A stretch of 46,544 nucleotides of DNA, taken from NCBI GenBank assembly GCA_027326105.1, contig DAHWFB010000014.1, positions 1 through 46,544 on the forward strand, written 5' to 3'. The notes under the pieces were generated by a model, which worked only from the letters and a program-made list of their open reading frames with translations, was not told the DNA's origin and searched no databases. The position numbers were made by a program, and so were the translations under genes. Positions 33,179 through 41,117 of this stretch are shown here, in pieces (position 1 is the first letter of the stretch; the number at the start of each line of letters is the position of its first letter). The stretch is from Acetobacteraceae bacterium (lineage in GTDB: Bacteria > Pseudomonadota > Alphaproteobacteria > Acetobacterales > Acetobacteraceae).

Positions 33179-33403
33179 CTTTCTCTCCCGGTTCCACGAT
33201 CTCTGCCGAACTATTCCCGGCGACACGGCGCTCCCAGGCGGCGGAGCCGAGGCGCCGGGAACTCCTCGATGCGCCAGCATAGGGCTTCGCGCCAGCAACC
33301 ATAGAGCCAGATCGCGCGATTCGATGGGGCACGCGAGCCCCCGCGCTCACGGTTTCTTCACCCGCGCCTGCGATCCTGTCGCGGTCACCGCGAACGGGCG
33401 CCC
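33179..33403. other. Divergent intergenic region between tpa and the lipoprotein gene
   Basis: A 225-bp stretch without a gene, holding the upstream region of tpa (including the repeat described separately) and the promoter side of a small lipoprotein gene. No full -35/-10 pair stands out. Confidence 0.5.
33271..33310 (-). promoter_or_regulatory. Direct repeats upstream of tpa, candidate regulator site
   Basis: GCGCCAGCA occurs at 33271-33279 and 33289-33297, an 18-bp period. On the minus strand the region also contains CTGGCTC (33310-33304) and CTATGCTG (33282-33275), words shared with the ald upstream region. It lies 93-132 bp upstream of the tpa start, a suitable place for activation by a TauR-type protein, which binds direct repeats. 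The assignment is tentative. Confidence 0.35.
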
Positions 33404-33592
33404 ATGCTTCGAACTCTTCTCGCCGCCGCGCTTCTGGCCTGCCTGCTGGCCGGCTGCGCCCGCAATCCGGACGGCTCGCTGGTCTCCGTGAAGCCCGACC
33501 TGCACCTGCTCGCGGCCTTCCAGCTGCCGACCGCGCCGCTGCAGCGCCTCTGCCTGCACAACTACGACATCCGCCGCTGCATGGACTGGTAG
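33404..33592 (+). CDS. Small predicted lipoprotein
   Basis: A 62-residue product with a clear lipoprotein signal: LRTLLAAALLACLLAGC, lipobox LAGC with Cys18 as the lipidation site. The remaining 44 residues (start ARNPDGSLVSVKPDLH, end YDIRRCMDW) match no family I recognise. They contain two further Cys residues that could form a disulfide. It would sit in the periplasm, anchored to the inner or outer membrane. It is alone between tpa (divergent) and the TPR-glycosyltransferase (convergent, 15-bp gap). The lipobox and clean boundaries make it a credible gene. Confidence 0.65.
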   Translation: MLRTLLAAALLACLLAGCARNPDGSLVSVKPDLHLLAAFQLPTAPLQRLCLHNYDIRRCMDW

Positions 33593-33607
33593 GCGGCACC
33601 GGGAACC

Positions 33608-35074
33608 TCAGCCGGGCGGGCGGGCGGCCCACGCCGCGAGATCGGCGGCGACCCGCGCGATCACCTCCGCCCAATCCCCCGGCCGCTTCTGGTGATAGAG
33701 CCGCATGGCGGGATACCACGGCGTATCGGCGCGCCCGGCGAGCCAGCGCCAGCAGCCGTCATAGCGCGACAGCAGCCAGACCTCCCGCCCCAGCGCCCCG
33801 GCGAGATGGGCGACCGCGGTATCGACCGCGATCACCAGATCGAGCCCGCCGACCACGGCGGCGGTGTCGGCGAAATCGCGCACCTGCCCCATCGGGTCGA
33901 GCAGCGCGAGCGCCGCGGGCCGCTCCGCCGCGTCCTTCTGCAGGCCGACGAAGGCGACGCCACCGATCGCGCCGAGCGGGGCCAGCGCGGCGGGAGGCAG
34001 CGACCGGCGCCGGTCGATCAGATGGGCGCCGATGTCCTCGGGGTGGCCGCCGCCCGCCCACACCAGCCCCACCCGCCTCCCCGGCGGGCTCGGGCAGCGT
34101 TCGCGCCAGCGCGCCACCGCCGCCGGCGCAACCGGCAGATAGGGGATGGCGGCGGGGACGGTCTCGAGCGTGGTGCCAAAGACCCGCGGCAGGCTGAGCA
34201 GCGGAAGCTGGAGGTCGTGGAGCGGCAACGTCTCGCCCTGGCTCACCACCTCGGCCACGCCTTCGACCCCGGCGAGCAGGCGCGCGAGGGGCGGCTGGAC
34301 CTCGAGCACCACCCGCCCGCCGCGCGCCGCCGCCAGCGGGACGTAGCGGACGAACTGGAGCGTGTCGCCGAGCCCCTGTTCGGCGTGCAGCAGGAGGGTG
34401 CGGCCGGCGAGCGGTTCGCCGCTCCAGGCGGGGCCGAGGTCGCGGGCGATCTCGGTCCGCCGACGCAGGCGCCATTCGTATTCCTCCCAGCCGCGGGCGA
34501 ACTCCCCGGCCGCGAGCAGCGTCGTCGCCAGGTTGAAATGGGCATCCGCGTCCGCGGGGGCGAGCACGCAGGCCGCCTCCTGGACCGCGCGCGCCTCGGT
34601 CAGCCGCCCGGTCGCCTGCAGCACGTTGCCCAGGCTGGTGAGCGCGCCGGCATGGCGGGGCGCGAGCGCGAGCGCGGCGCGATAGGCCGCCTCGGCGTCG
34701 GCATACGCCCCGAGATCGAAGCACAGGCCGGCGCGGCAGGTGTGCGCATCGGGGTTCGCCGGCAGGATCCGCACCGCGGTCTCCGCCAGCGCCCGGGCGT
34801 GATCGAGAAAGCCGAGCCGGCGCAGGGTCTGGGCGAGATTGACATGCGCCGGCCCGTAGAGCGGCGAGATGCGCAGGCAGGCCAGATAGGACTCCACCGC
34901 CGCCCCCGGCTCGCCGGCGGCGGCGAGCGCGTTGGCGAGGTTGAAGTGCGCCTCGGCGTGGCCGGGCGCGCGGGCGAGGTGGCGGCGGAACGCCGCCGCC
35001 GCCGCCGTCCAGCGCCGGCCGGCGGCGAGCAGATTGCCGAGGTCGAACTCCACGCCCGAGGCCGCCACCGACAT
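33608..35074 (-). CDS. TPR-repeat protein with GT9-like glycosyltransferase domain
   Basis: A 488-residue two-part protein. Residues ~5-200 are tandem tetratricopeptide repeats (HAEAHFNLANALAAAGEPGAAV, GPAHVNLAQTLRRLGFLDHA and similar). The rest is GT-B-like: LLLHAEQGLGDTLQFVRYVP, GLVWAGGGHPEDIG and DLVIAVDTAVAHLAGALG resemble the heptosyltransferase (GT9) fold. WRWLAGRADTPWYPAMRLY is characteristic of the TPR-GT group. ATG 35074 is preferred over 35101 for its GGAGGGCGGAG ribosome binding site. Such proteins are often assigned to protein or surface glycosylation, but activity is rarely shown. It is divergent from ugpB and apparently monocistronic. Confidence 0.78.
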   Translation of the reverse strand: MSVAASGVEFDLGNLLAAGRRWTAAAAAFRRHLARAPGHAEAHFNLANALAAAGEPGAAVESYLACLRISPLYGPAHVNLAQTLRRLGFLDHARALAETAVRILPANPDAHTCRAGLCFDLGAYADAEAAYRAALALAPRHAGALTSLGNVLQATGRLTEARAVQEAACVLAPADADAHFNLATTLLAAGEFARGWEEYEWRLRRRTEIARDLGPAWSGEPLAGRTLLLHAEQGLGDTLQFVRYVPLAAARGGRVVLEVQPPLARLLAGVEGVAEVVSQGETLPLHDLQLPLLSLPRVFGTTLETVPAAIPYLPVAPAAVARWRERCPSPPGRRVGLVWAGGGHPEDIGAHLIDRRRSLPPAALAPLGAIGGVAFVGLQKDAAERPAALALLDPMGQVRDFADTAAVVGGLDLVIAVDTAVAHLAGALGREVWLLSRYDGCWRWLAGRADTPWYPAMRLYHQKRPGDWAEVIARVAADLAAWAARPPG

Positions 35075-35272
35075 CTCCGCCCTCCGCTCGCCCGCACGCA
35101 TACCCCGATCATCGCGCGCCGGACTTGCGGGGCGGTTAACGGGGCCACCGGCGGGGTGCGGCCGGCGTCACCGAAGCTTCACCGCCGGCCTCGCCGCGGC
35201 GGTGGCGGCGGGACTTTCCGGATGGCACGGCCACGGCTAGCCTGGGGGCGATCGTTGGAGGAGACGAAGGCC
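35075..35272. other. Divergent intergenic region between TPR-GT and ugpB
   Basis: A 198-bp gap without a gene. It holds an inverted repeat GCCGGCG 35161-35167 / CGCCGGC 35183-35189 whose loop contains the palindrome GAAGCTTC. The hexamer TCACCG is repeated at an 11-bp period (35168-35173, 35179-35184). CTAGCCTG (35237-35244) is a possible -10 region for ugpB, and GGAGGAG is its ribosome binding site. Confidence 0.4.
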
Positions 35273-36634
35273 ATGAAACGTCGCGCCCTGCTCGCCGGCG
35301 CCGCCGCGGTGTCCGCGGCGCCCCTGCTCCCGTCCGCCCGTGCCGCAGCGCCGGTCGCCATCACCTGGTGGCATTCGATGTCGGGCGCGCTCGCCGACCA
35401 GATCGCCCGCATCACCCGCCAGTTCAACGCCAGCCAGTCCGAGGTTGTGCTGACTTCGATCTTCAAGGGCAGCTACCCGGACACGCTGAACGCGGCGATC
35501 GCGGCGTGGCGCGCCGGCAAGGCGCCGAACGTGGTGCAGGTGTTCGACGTCGGCACCGGCTCGATGCTCGCCGCCGGGCCGGCGGTGAAACCGGTCTGGC
35601 AGCTGGCGCAGGAGACCGGGGCCGCGATCACGCCGGCGAGCTACATCCCCTCGGTGCGCGGGTACTACAGCCTGCCCGACGGTCGGCTCGCCTCGATGCC
35701 GTTCAATTCCTCGACCGCGGTCATGTGGTACAACGTGGACGCCTTCACCGCCGCCGGGCTCGACCCCGCCCATCCGCCCCAGACCTGGCCCGAGGTGATG
35801 GCCGCGGCAGCGGCGCTGAAAGCCCGCTGGGCCGATCCGCTCAACAAGCGGGGCGGGCCGACGCGGTATGCCGTCACCACCTCCTGGCTCACCTGGATCC
35901 AGTTCGAGGAATTCAGCGCCGTCCACGACATCGCCTTCGCCTCGCTGAACGACGGGTTCGACGGGCTCGGCGCCGTGCTCGAAATCAACAGCCCGGCCCA
36001 TGTCGCCCAGTTGCAGCGCTTTCTCGACATGGCCAAGGCCGGAACCTTCCACTATGGCGGCCGCGATTCCGCGCCCGATCCGATGTTCTATTCCGGCGTC
36101 GCCGCCATCGGTTTCGGCTCTTCGGCCGGTCGTGGCGATATCGTGCGCAACGCCAAGTTCCGCTGGGCGGCGGCGATGCTGCCCTACGATCCGGCGGTGA
36201 CCAAGCGGCCGCACAACACCTTCATCGGCGGCGCCAGCCTGTGGGCGATGACCGCGCCGCACCGCGCCGCCGCCGACTACCAGGCAGTCGCGCGCTTCTT
36301 CGAGTTTCTCGCCCGCCCCGACCAGGACGCGATGTTCTCCCAGGCGAGCGGCTACGTCCCGGTCACCTTCGCGGGCTATGCGCTTTCCAAGCAGGAAGGC
36401 TATTACGCCAAGAATCCGGGCGCCGATGTCGCCAGCCAGTCGCTGACCCGCAGCCCGGTGACCAACTACACCCGCGGTCTGCGCCTCGGCCGGCTGCCCG
36501 AGATCCGCAACATCCTCTACGAGGAGGTCGAACAGGCGCTCGCCGGCCACAAGAGCGCGCAGCAGGCGCTCGGCCAGACAGTGGCGCGCGGCAACGCGGT
36601 GCTGCGCGCCTTCCAGCGCTCGGTCGCGGGCTGA
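35273..36634 (+). CDS. ugpB: sn-Glycerol-3-phosphate-type ABC binding protein
   Basis: A 453-residue periplasmic protein. Signal peptide: KRRALLAGAAAVSAAPLLPSARA, with cleavage near residue 25. The mature protein starts VAITWWHSMSGALADQIARI, and QVFDVGTGSMLAAGPAVKPV, SMPFNSSTAVMWYN and GGASLWAM are the recognisable UgpB segments. It would bind sn-glycerol 3-phosphate or glycerophosphodiesters and deliver them to UgpAE. Gene order ugpB-A-E-C matches the classical operon. No phosphodiesterase (ugpQ) follows. A different sugar substrate cannot be excluded, since this family is broad. Confidence 0.85.
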   Translation: MKRRALLAGAAAVSAAPLLPSARAAAPVAITWWHSMSGALADQIARITRQFNASQSEVVLTSIFKGSYPDTLNAAIAAWRAGKAPNVVQVFDVGTGSMLAAGPAVKPVWQLAQETGAAITPASYIPSVRGYYSLPDGRLASMPFNSSTAVMWYNVDAFTAAGLDPAHPPQTWPEVMAAAAALKARWADPLNKRGGPTRYAVTTSWLTWIQFEEFSAVHDIAFASLNDGFDGLGAVLEINSPAHVAQLQRFLDMAKAGTFHYGGRDSAPDPMFYSGVAAIGFGSSAGRGDIVRNAKFRWAAAMLPYDPAVTKRPHNTFIGGASLWAMTAPHRAAADYQAVARFFEFLARPDQDAMFSQASGYVPVTFAGYALSKQEGYYAKNPGADVASQSLTRSPVTNYTRGLRLGRLPEIRNILYEEVEQALAGHKSAQQALGQTVARGNAVLRAFQRSVAG

Positions 36635-36640
36635 ACCCGC

Positions 36641-36668
36641 CCCCCGCGCCCGGCGGCGGGCGCGGGGG
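36641..36668 (+). terminator. 12-bp GC-only hairpin between ugpB and ugpA
   Basis: CCCCCGCGCCCG 36641-36652 pairs perfectly with CGGGCGCGGGGG 36657-36668 around the loop GCGG; only TT follows. In the 45-bp gap after the binding-protein gene it probably acts as a partial terminator or 3'-end stabiliser, giving excess UgpB. Confidence 0.6.
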
Positions 36669-36679
36669 TTCGCCGCGAC

Positions 36680-37561
36680 ATGGAACGGCGCACGATCTTT
36701 CCAGGCTGGCGATTGCCGCTGCTGCTGGTGGCGCCGCAGTTGCTGCTCACCCTGGTCTTCTTCTACTGGCCGGCGGCGGAGGGGCTGTGGCAGAGCCTCA
36801 CCCGCACCGACGCCTTCGGCATCCACACCCGCTTCGTCGGGCTGGCCAATTTCGCCGCCCTGTTCGCCGACCCGCGCTACCGCTCCTCGGTCGCGATCAC
36901 GCTGGTCTTCTGCGCCGCGGTCACCGCGCTTTCGCTGGGCTCCGGGCTGGTGCTCGCGCTCGCCGCCGACCGCGAGTTGCGCGGGCGGGACCTCTATCGG
37001 GTGCTGCTCATCTGGCCCTACGCGGTGGCGCCCGCCATCGCCGCGGTATTGTGGCTGCTGCTGCTCAATCCGCAGATCGGCACGATCGGGCGCTGGCTGG
37101 TGGCGCTCGGCGTGCATTGGGACTATGCGCTCAATGGCACCCAGGCGCTGCTGCTCGTCATCGTCGCGAGCGCCTGGAAGCAGGTGAGCTACAATTTCCT
37201 GTTCGTCCTCGCCGGGCTGCAGTCGATCCCGCGCGCGGTGATCGAGGCGGCGCGGATGGACGGCGCCAAGGGCTTCCACCGTTTCCGCACCATCCAGCTT
37301 CCCCTGCTGGCGCCGACGCTGTTTTTTCTCGTCATCGTCGATCTCGTCTATGCCGCCTTCGATACCTTCGGGGTGATCCAGGCGATGACCCAGGGCGGGC
37401 CGGGGCGGGCGACCGAGACGCTGGTATTCAAGGTCTACCAGGACGGCGTCGTCAATCTCGATCTCGGCTCCTCGGCGGCGCAGTCGGTGGTGCTGATGGG
37501 CGGTGTCATCCTGCTCACCGCGCTGCAGTTCCGTTTCCTCGGCCGGCGGGTCGCTTCATGA
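36680..37561 (+). CDS. ugpA: Glycerol-3-phosphate ABC transporter permease UgpA
   Basis: A 293-residue inner-membrane permease. It starts with basic residues and the segment LPLLLVAPQLLLTLVFFYWPAAEGLWQSL, the MalF/UgpA type first helix. QSLTRTDAFGIHTRFVGLANF is a typical UgpA periplasmic segment. The EAA loop is VIEAARMDGAKGFHRFRTIQLPLLAP. Six membrane segments are apparent. Its stop overlaps the ugpE start by 4 bp (ATGA). Confidence 0.88.
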   Translation: MERRTIFPGWRLPLLLVAPQLLLTLVFFYWPAAEGLWQSLTRTDAFGIHTRFVGLANFAALFADPRYRSSVAITLVFCAAVTALSLGSGLVLALAADRELRGRDLYRVLLIWPYAVAPAIAAVLWLLLLNPQIGTIGRWLVALGVHWDYALNGTQALLLVIVASAWKQVSYNFLFVLAGLQSIPRAVIEAARMDGAKGFHRFRTIQLPLLAPTLFFLVIVDLVYAAFDTFGVIQAMTQGGPGRATETLVFKVYQDGVVNLDLGSSAAQSVVLMGGVILLTALQFRFLGRRVAS

Positions 37562-38388
37562 GCGGCTGCCGCGACTGGCTCGCCCATCTCGTGCTCGGGC
37601 TCGGCGCGGCGCTGTTCCTGCTGCCGATCTGGCTCGCCTTCTGCGCCGCGACGCTCGATCCCGCGGCGATCGACCGCGGCGAGCTTTCCCTGGTTCCGCG
37701 CCTCGATCATCTCGGCGTCTTTCTCGAGGTGCTGCGCCACGGCGGCCCCGGGGTGGGTCCGGTGTGGCGGATGCTGGCGGTCTCGGCGGCGATGGCGCTC
37801 GCAATCGCGCTCGGCAAGATCGCGATCTCGATCCTCTCGGCCTATGCGGTGGTGTTCTTCCGCTTTCCCTTCCGCCGCACTGCCTTCTGGATCATCTTCG
37901 TGACCCTGATGCTGCCGGTCGAGGTGCGCATCATCCCCACCTACGCGGTGATGGCCGATCTGCACTTCATCGACACCTTCCAGGGCCTGACCGTGCCCTT
38001 GATCGCCTCGGCGACCGCGACGCTGCTGTTCCGCCAGACCTTCGTCGCGATCCCCGACGAGCTCCTCGAAGCCGCGCGCATGGACGGGGCCGGGCCGCTG
38101 CGCTTCCTCTGGGATGTCGTCCTCCCGGTCTCGGCCGCCAATCTCGCCGCCCTCTTCGTCATCCTGTTCGTCTATGGCTGGAACCAGTATCTGTGGCCGC
38201 TGCTCGCCGCGACCAGCCCGCGGCTCGACACCGTCGTCATCGGCATCGTCAAGATGATCGGCATCGACACCTCGACGGAATGGAACAAGGTGATGGCGAC
38301 GGCGGTGCTCGCGCTCGTTCCCCCGGTGCTCGTCGTCGTCGGCCTGCAGCGCTGGTTCGTCAAGGGCCTCACCGAGGGCGAGAAGTGA
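37558..38388 (+). CDS. ugpE: Glycerol-3-phosphate ABC transporter permease UgpE
   Basis: A 276-residue permease. Helix 1 is LAHLVLGLGAALFLLPIWLAFCAATL. FRRTAFWIIFVTLMLPVEVRIIPTYAVMADL matches UgpE closely. The EAA loop is LLEAARMDGAGPLRFLWDVVLPVS, and YGWNQYLWPLLA is characteristic of the MalG/UgpE type. It pairs with UgpA in the inner membrane. It overlaps ugpA upstream and ugpC downstream by 4 bp each. Confidence 0.9.
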   Translation: MSGCRDWLAHLVLGLGAALFLLPIWLAFCAATLDPAAIDRGELSLVPRLDHLGVFLEVLRHGGPGVGPVWRMLAVSAAMALAIALGKIAISILSAYAVVFFRFPFRRTAFWIIFVTLMLPVEVRIIPTYAVMADLHFIDTFQGLTVPLIASATATLLFRQTFVAIPDELLEAARMDGAGPLRFLWDVVLPVSAANLAALFVILFVYGWNQYLWPLLAATSPRLDTVVIGIVKMIGIDTSTEWNKVMATAVLALVPPVLVVVGLQRWFVKGLTEGEK

Positions 38389-39467
38389 CCGCGGATCTCG
38401 TTCTCGAAGGCGTGCACAAGAGCTATGGCCAGAGCGCGGTGCTGCACGGGATCGACCTCGCGCTCGCCGCCGGGGAGATGCTGGTCATCGTCGGCGCCTC
38501 CGGCTGCGGCAAATCGACCCTGCTGCGCCTCGTCGCCGGGCTCGAATCGCTGACCGCGGGGCGCGTGCTGCTCGCCGGCCAGGACATCACCGCGCGCGAC
38601 CCCGCCGCGCGCGACATCGCCATGGTGTTCCAGAACTACGCGCTCTATCCGCACATGAGCGTGTTCGACAACATGGCTTACGGATTGCGCATCCGCGGCC
38701 GCTCCCGCAGCGAGATCGCGCGCCGGGTGGAGGAGACCGCGGCGCTGCTCGGCCTCGGCGAACTGCTCGCCCGCAAGCCCCGCCAGCTTTCCGGCGGGCA
38801 GCGCCAGCGGGTGGCGATGGGCCGGGCGATCGTGCGCGAGCCCAAGCTCTTCCTGTTCGACGAGCCGCTCTCCAATCTCGATGCCAAGCTGCGGGTCAGC
38901 ATGCGCGCCGAAATCCGCCGCCTCCAGCGCCGGCTCGGGGTCACCAGCCTCTATGTCACCCACGACCAGGTGGAGGCGATGACGCTGGGCGACCGTCTGC
39001 TCGTGCTCCACCAGGGCCGCGCCGTGCAGCTCGCGACCCCGATGGAAGTGTTCGAGCGCCCGGCCGACAGCTACGTCGCCGGCTTCATCGGCGCGCCGGC
39101 GATGAACTTCCTCTCCGCCACCCTGCTGCCCGGCGGCGGCGGCGCCGATCTCGGCCCGCTCGGGCGGCTGGAATTCGCCGACGGGCCTCGCCCGGGCCCG
39201 GCGGGGCGCAGGCTCACCCTCGGCATCCGCCCCGAGCACGTGGCGCTCGATCCCGCGGGCATCCCCTTCACGGTCGATCTGGTCGAGCCGCTGGGCTCGG
39301 AGACGGTGCTGATCGGGCGGCTGCCCCAGGGCGAGATGCTGGCGCTCAAGCGCGCCGGCGGGCCGCCGCCCGCCGAGACGCTGGCGATCGTGCTTCCGCC
39401 CGCCCAGTTCCACGTCTTCGACGCCGCGAGCGGGCTGCGCCTCGATCCCGCGCGCGCGGCGGGCTGA
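38385..39467 (+). CDS. ugpC: Glycerol-3-phosphate ABC transporter ATP-binding protein UgpC
   Basis: A 360-residue MalK/UgpC-type ATPase starting at a GTG overlapping the ugpE stop. Canonical motifs: Walker [10 protein letters not shown]-loop [11 protein letters not shown], signature [20 protein letters not shown], Walker [14 protein letters not shown]-loop THDQVEAM. The C-terminal TOBE domain includes [11 protein letters not shown] and [10 protein letters not shown], as in MalK relatives. It energises UgpAE and ends the operon; a strong palindromic region follows. Confidence 0.9.
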   Translation: MTADLVLEGVHKSYGQSAVLHGIDLALAAGEMLVIVGASGCGKSTLLRLVAGLESLTAGRVLLAGQDITARDPAARDIAMVFQNYALYPHMSVFDNMAYGLRIRGRSRSEIARRVEETAALLGLGELLARKPRQLSGGQRQRVAMGRAIVREPKLFLFDEPLSNLDAKLRVSMRAEIRRLQRRLGVTSLYVTHDQVEAMTLGDRLLVLHQGRAVQLATPMEVFERPADSYVAGFIGAPAMNFLSATLLPGGGGADLGPLGRLEFADGPRPGPAGRRLTLGIRPEHVALDPAGIPFTVDLVEPLGSETVLIGRLPQGEMLALKRAGGPPPAETLAIVLPPAQFHVFDAASGLRLDPARAAG

Positions 39468-39476
39468 ACGCCGCCC

Positions 39477-39553
39477 GGCGGCAGGGCCTGCCGCCTCCAC
39501 CGGCGCCACGGCAATTCCTGCCGCCCTGACGGCACCGCGGCAGGGATTGCCGC
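39477..39553. repeat. Palindrome cluster after ugpC, possible terminator
   Basis: GGCGGCAGG / CCTGCCGCC (39477-39485, 39487-39495) is a 9-bp palindrome with a 1-nt centre. Two short stems follow (39509-39523 and 39537-39553). These two also pair with each other over about 16 bp with one G-U, giving alternative structures. All share a CTGCCG(C)/CGGCAG core. It is placed where the ugp transcript should end. Confidence 0.6.
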
Positions 39554-39555
39554 CC

Positions 39556-39576
39556 GGCGGGCGGGCGGGCGGGCGG
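39556..39576 (+). repeat. CGGG tandem repeat, G-quadruplex motif
   Basis: Four GGG runs (39559-39561, 39563-39565, 39567-39569, 39571-39573) are separated by single C residues, flanked by GG on both sides. This satisfies the strict G-quadruplex pattern with 1-nt loops. A 4-bp unit repeated about five times is also prone to slippage. Confidence 0.8.
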
Positions 39577-39787
39577 AATCACCGGGCCCCGGCGTTGGCC
39601 CGGCGCTTGCTGTTCGGGGAGGCGGAACGGGAACCGCTCGGCCACCCCTCCCGTCCGGAGCCCCTCATGCGCGCCCGATCGCTTCGTCCCGGACCACCGC
39701 CTCGCCCGCTTGCCGCGGCTGCTTCCGCCGCCCGGCAAAGGCCGATAGAACCCTGCTGCCAGTCACCCACGAAGAAGGCAGCAACGC

Positions 39788-40138
39788 ATGAGCAAGATCC
39801 TCCGCACCGAGGCCGGGCCGGTCCTTTCCAAGGCGGTCGAGTATCACGGGTTCGTCTATCTCCAGGGGGTCACCGCGAGCGACCTCGCCAAGGATGTCAG
39901 CGGCCAGACGGCGGAGATCCTGGCCGCGATCGACGCGCTGCTCGAAGCCCACGGCACCGACAACACCAGGCTGCTGCACGCGCAGGTCTGGCTCAAGGAC
40001 ATCCGCGACCGCGAGGCGATGAACCGGGTCTGGCAGGCCTGGCTGCCGGCCGGCGGAGCGCCGGTACGGGCCTGCGTCGAGGCCTCGCTCGCCGACCCGC
40101 GTCACCTCGTCGAGATCATGGTGACCGCCTGCAAATAG
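39788..40138 (+). CDS. ridA: RidA family protein
   Basis: A 116-residue protein of the YjgF/RidA family, close to the usual 115-130. SKAVEYHGFVYLQGVTA is the family N-terminus, LAAIDALLEAHGTDNTRLL the helix before the active site, and VRACVEASLADP contains the Arg that binds the keto/imino acid. LVEIMVTACK ends the last strand. RidA trimers hydrolyse reactive 2-aminoacrylate and related imines formed by PLP enzymes; some paralogues have other roles. It is apparently monocistronic. Confidence 0.9.
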   Translation: MSKILRTEAGPVLSKAVEYHGFVYLQGVTASDLAKDVSGQTAEILAAIDALLEAHGTDNTRLLHAQVWLKDIRDREAMNRVWQAWLPAGGAPVRACVEASLADPRHLVEIMVTACK

Positions 40139-40364
40139 GCCGCCGGCCGGCTGCTCGCCCGGCGCTCTCACGGCCGGGCGAGTTTGACACACTGCGACAT
40201 AAATCGTGAGAAATGGGATGACATTCCTACAATCTGCTCCTGTCCACAGGGCCGATTTGCAAAAATCGCGCCTCAGACCAGCGATTGCCGAATTCCCCGA
40301 TTGCCAGCCTCGCGCCCCGGTTGTTACCCCTCGGAAGCGTCGCAGAACTCCAGGAGGGTGGTCC
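40139..40364 (+). promoter_or_regulatory. Upstream region of the CHAP-domain gene
   Basis: A 226-bp gap without a gene and AT-richer than its surroundings. It contains a TTGACA -35 candidate (within 40183-40190), a hairpin CGATTT 40253-40258 / AAATCG 40263-40268, and the 8-bp direct repeat CGATTGCC (40282-40289, 40298-40305). CAGGAGGG is the ribosome binding site. No convincing -10 follows the TTGACA. Confidence 0.35.
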
Positions 40365-41111
40365 ATGAGGCTTGCCGGAACCAAGGCGGTGGCAGCGTTT
40401 GCGGTCCTTTCGGTCGGCCTCGGGCTGGCCCCTCCGGCGTCCGCGCAGGCGGCTTCCACGGCCTCCAACTGGACCGGCCTCATTCAACCCGCAGTTGCAA
40501 CCAATGTCCCGATGCGGGCGACGCGGATTTTTTATCTCCAGTGTGTCGCCTATGCACACATGGCCACCGGCATCGCCATCATGGGCAACGCCAAGGACTG
40601 GTGGGCCAATGCCGCCGGCCATTATGCCCGCGGCGACGTCCCCGAGCCGGGGTCGGTCCTGGCCTTCAAGTCCAACTGGCACATGCCGCTCGGCCATGTC
40701 GCGGTGGTCGCGCGGGTGGTGAACTCGCGCGAGATCATCATCAACCAGGCGAACTGGTGGGGGCCGGGCGGCGTGCCGGGCGGGATCGCCTACAACATCC
40801 CGGTGATCGACGTTTCCCCGCGCAACGACTGGACCTCGGTCCGCGTCGCCCTCGGCCATACCGACCATGTCTTCGGCAGCATCTACCCGACCTTCGGCTT
40901 CATCTACAAACGCCCCGACACCGGGGTGATGATCGAGGCTTCCGGCGGTCCCGGCAAGCTGCCCGCCGCCAACCCCGCGCCGTCGGACTTCCGCTCCGCC
41001 GCCGAGCGGGCCGCCGCGGCGGTGGCCGCGCGCACCTCCTATCCCGAAGTCGCCCAGGCGCCGGGCGCCGCCCCCCTCGGGCTCGACGCGCCGGATCGCC
41101 GCCTGCGCTGA
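40365..41111 (+). CDS. Secreted CHAP-domain (NlpC/P60-like) protein
   Basis: A 248-residue exported protein. ATG 40365 is chosen for its strong ribosome binding site and because a signal peptide (KAVAAFAVLSVGLGLAPPASA, ~residues 7-27) follows directly. The CHAP core has Cys60 in FYLQCVAYAH, His111 in PLGHVAVVA and Asn127 in IIINQANWWGPGG, the expected catalytic order. CHAP enzymes are amidases or endopeptidases that cut peptidoglycan peptides, so a cell-wall hydrolase in the periplasm is likely. The last ~60 residues are Ala/Pro-rich and probably disordered. Confidence 0.82.
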   Translation: MRLAGTKAVAAFAVLSVGLGLAPPASAQAASTASNWTGLIQPAVATNVPMRATRIFYLQCVAYAHMATGIAIMGNAKDWWANAAGHYARGDVPEPGSVLAFKSNWHMPLGHVAVVARVVNSREIIINQANWWGPGGVPGGIAYNIPVIDVSPRNDWTSVRVALGHTDHVFGSIYPTFGFIYKRPDTGVMIEASGGPGKLPAANPAPSDFRSAAERAAAAVAARTSYPEVAQAPGAAPLGLDAPDRRLR

Positions 41112-41117
41112 TACCGT

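Larger units (their letters stand above)
39468..39787. other. 320-bp intergenic region without a gene
   Basis: No credible protein-coding gene is seen. It holds, in order, the palindrome cluster (39477-39553), a G-rich tandem repeat (39556-39576) and an ordinary stretch leading to ridA. The last ~200 bp show no clear promoter. Confidence 0.6.

Noticed and set aside
35168-35184. TCACCG direct repeat at 11-bp period upstream of ugpB as a second OmpR-type site
   Set aside because: Only 6 bp long and sequence-unrelated to the 15815-15835 repeat; expected by chance in GC-rich DNA.
33692-35272. Long open frame in phase with ugpB running upstream to 33692
   Set aside because: It is a shadow antisense to the TPR-glycosyltransferase; the signal peptide, ribosome binding site and family N-terminus place the ugpB start at 35273.
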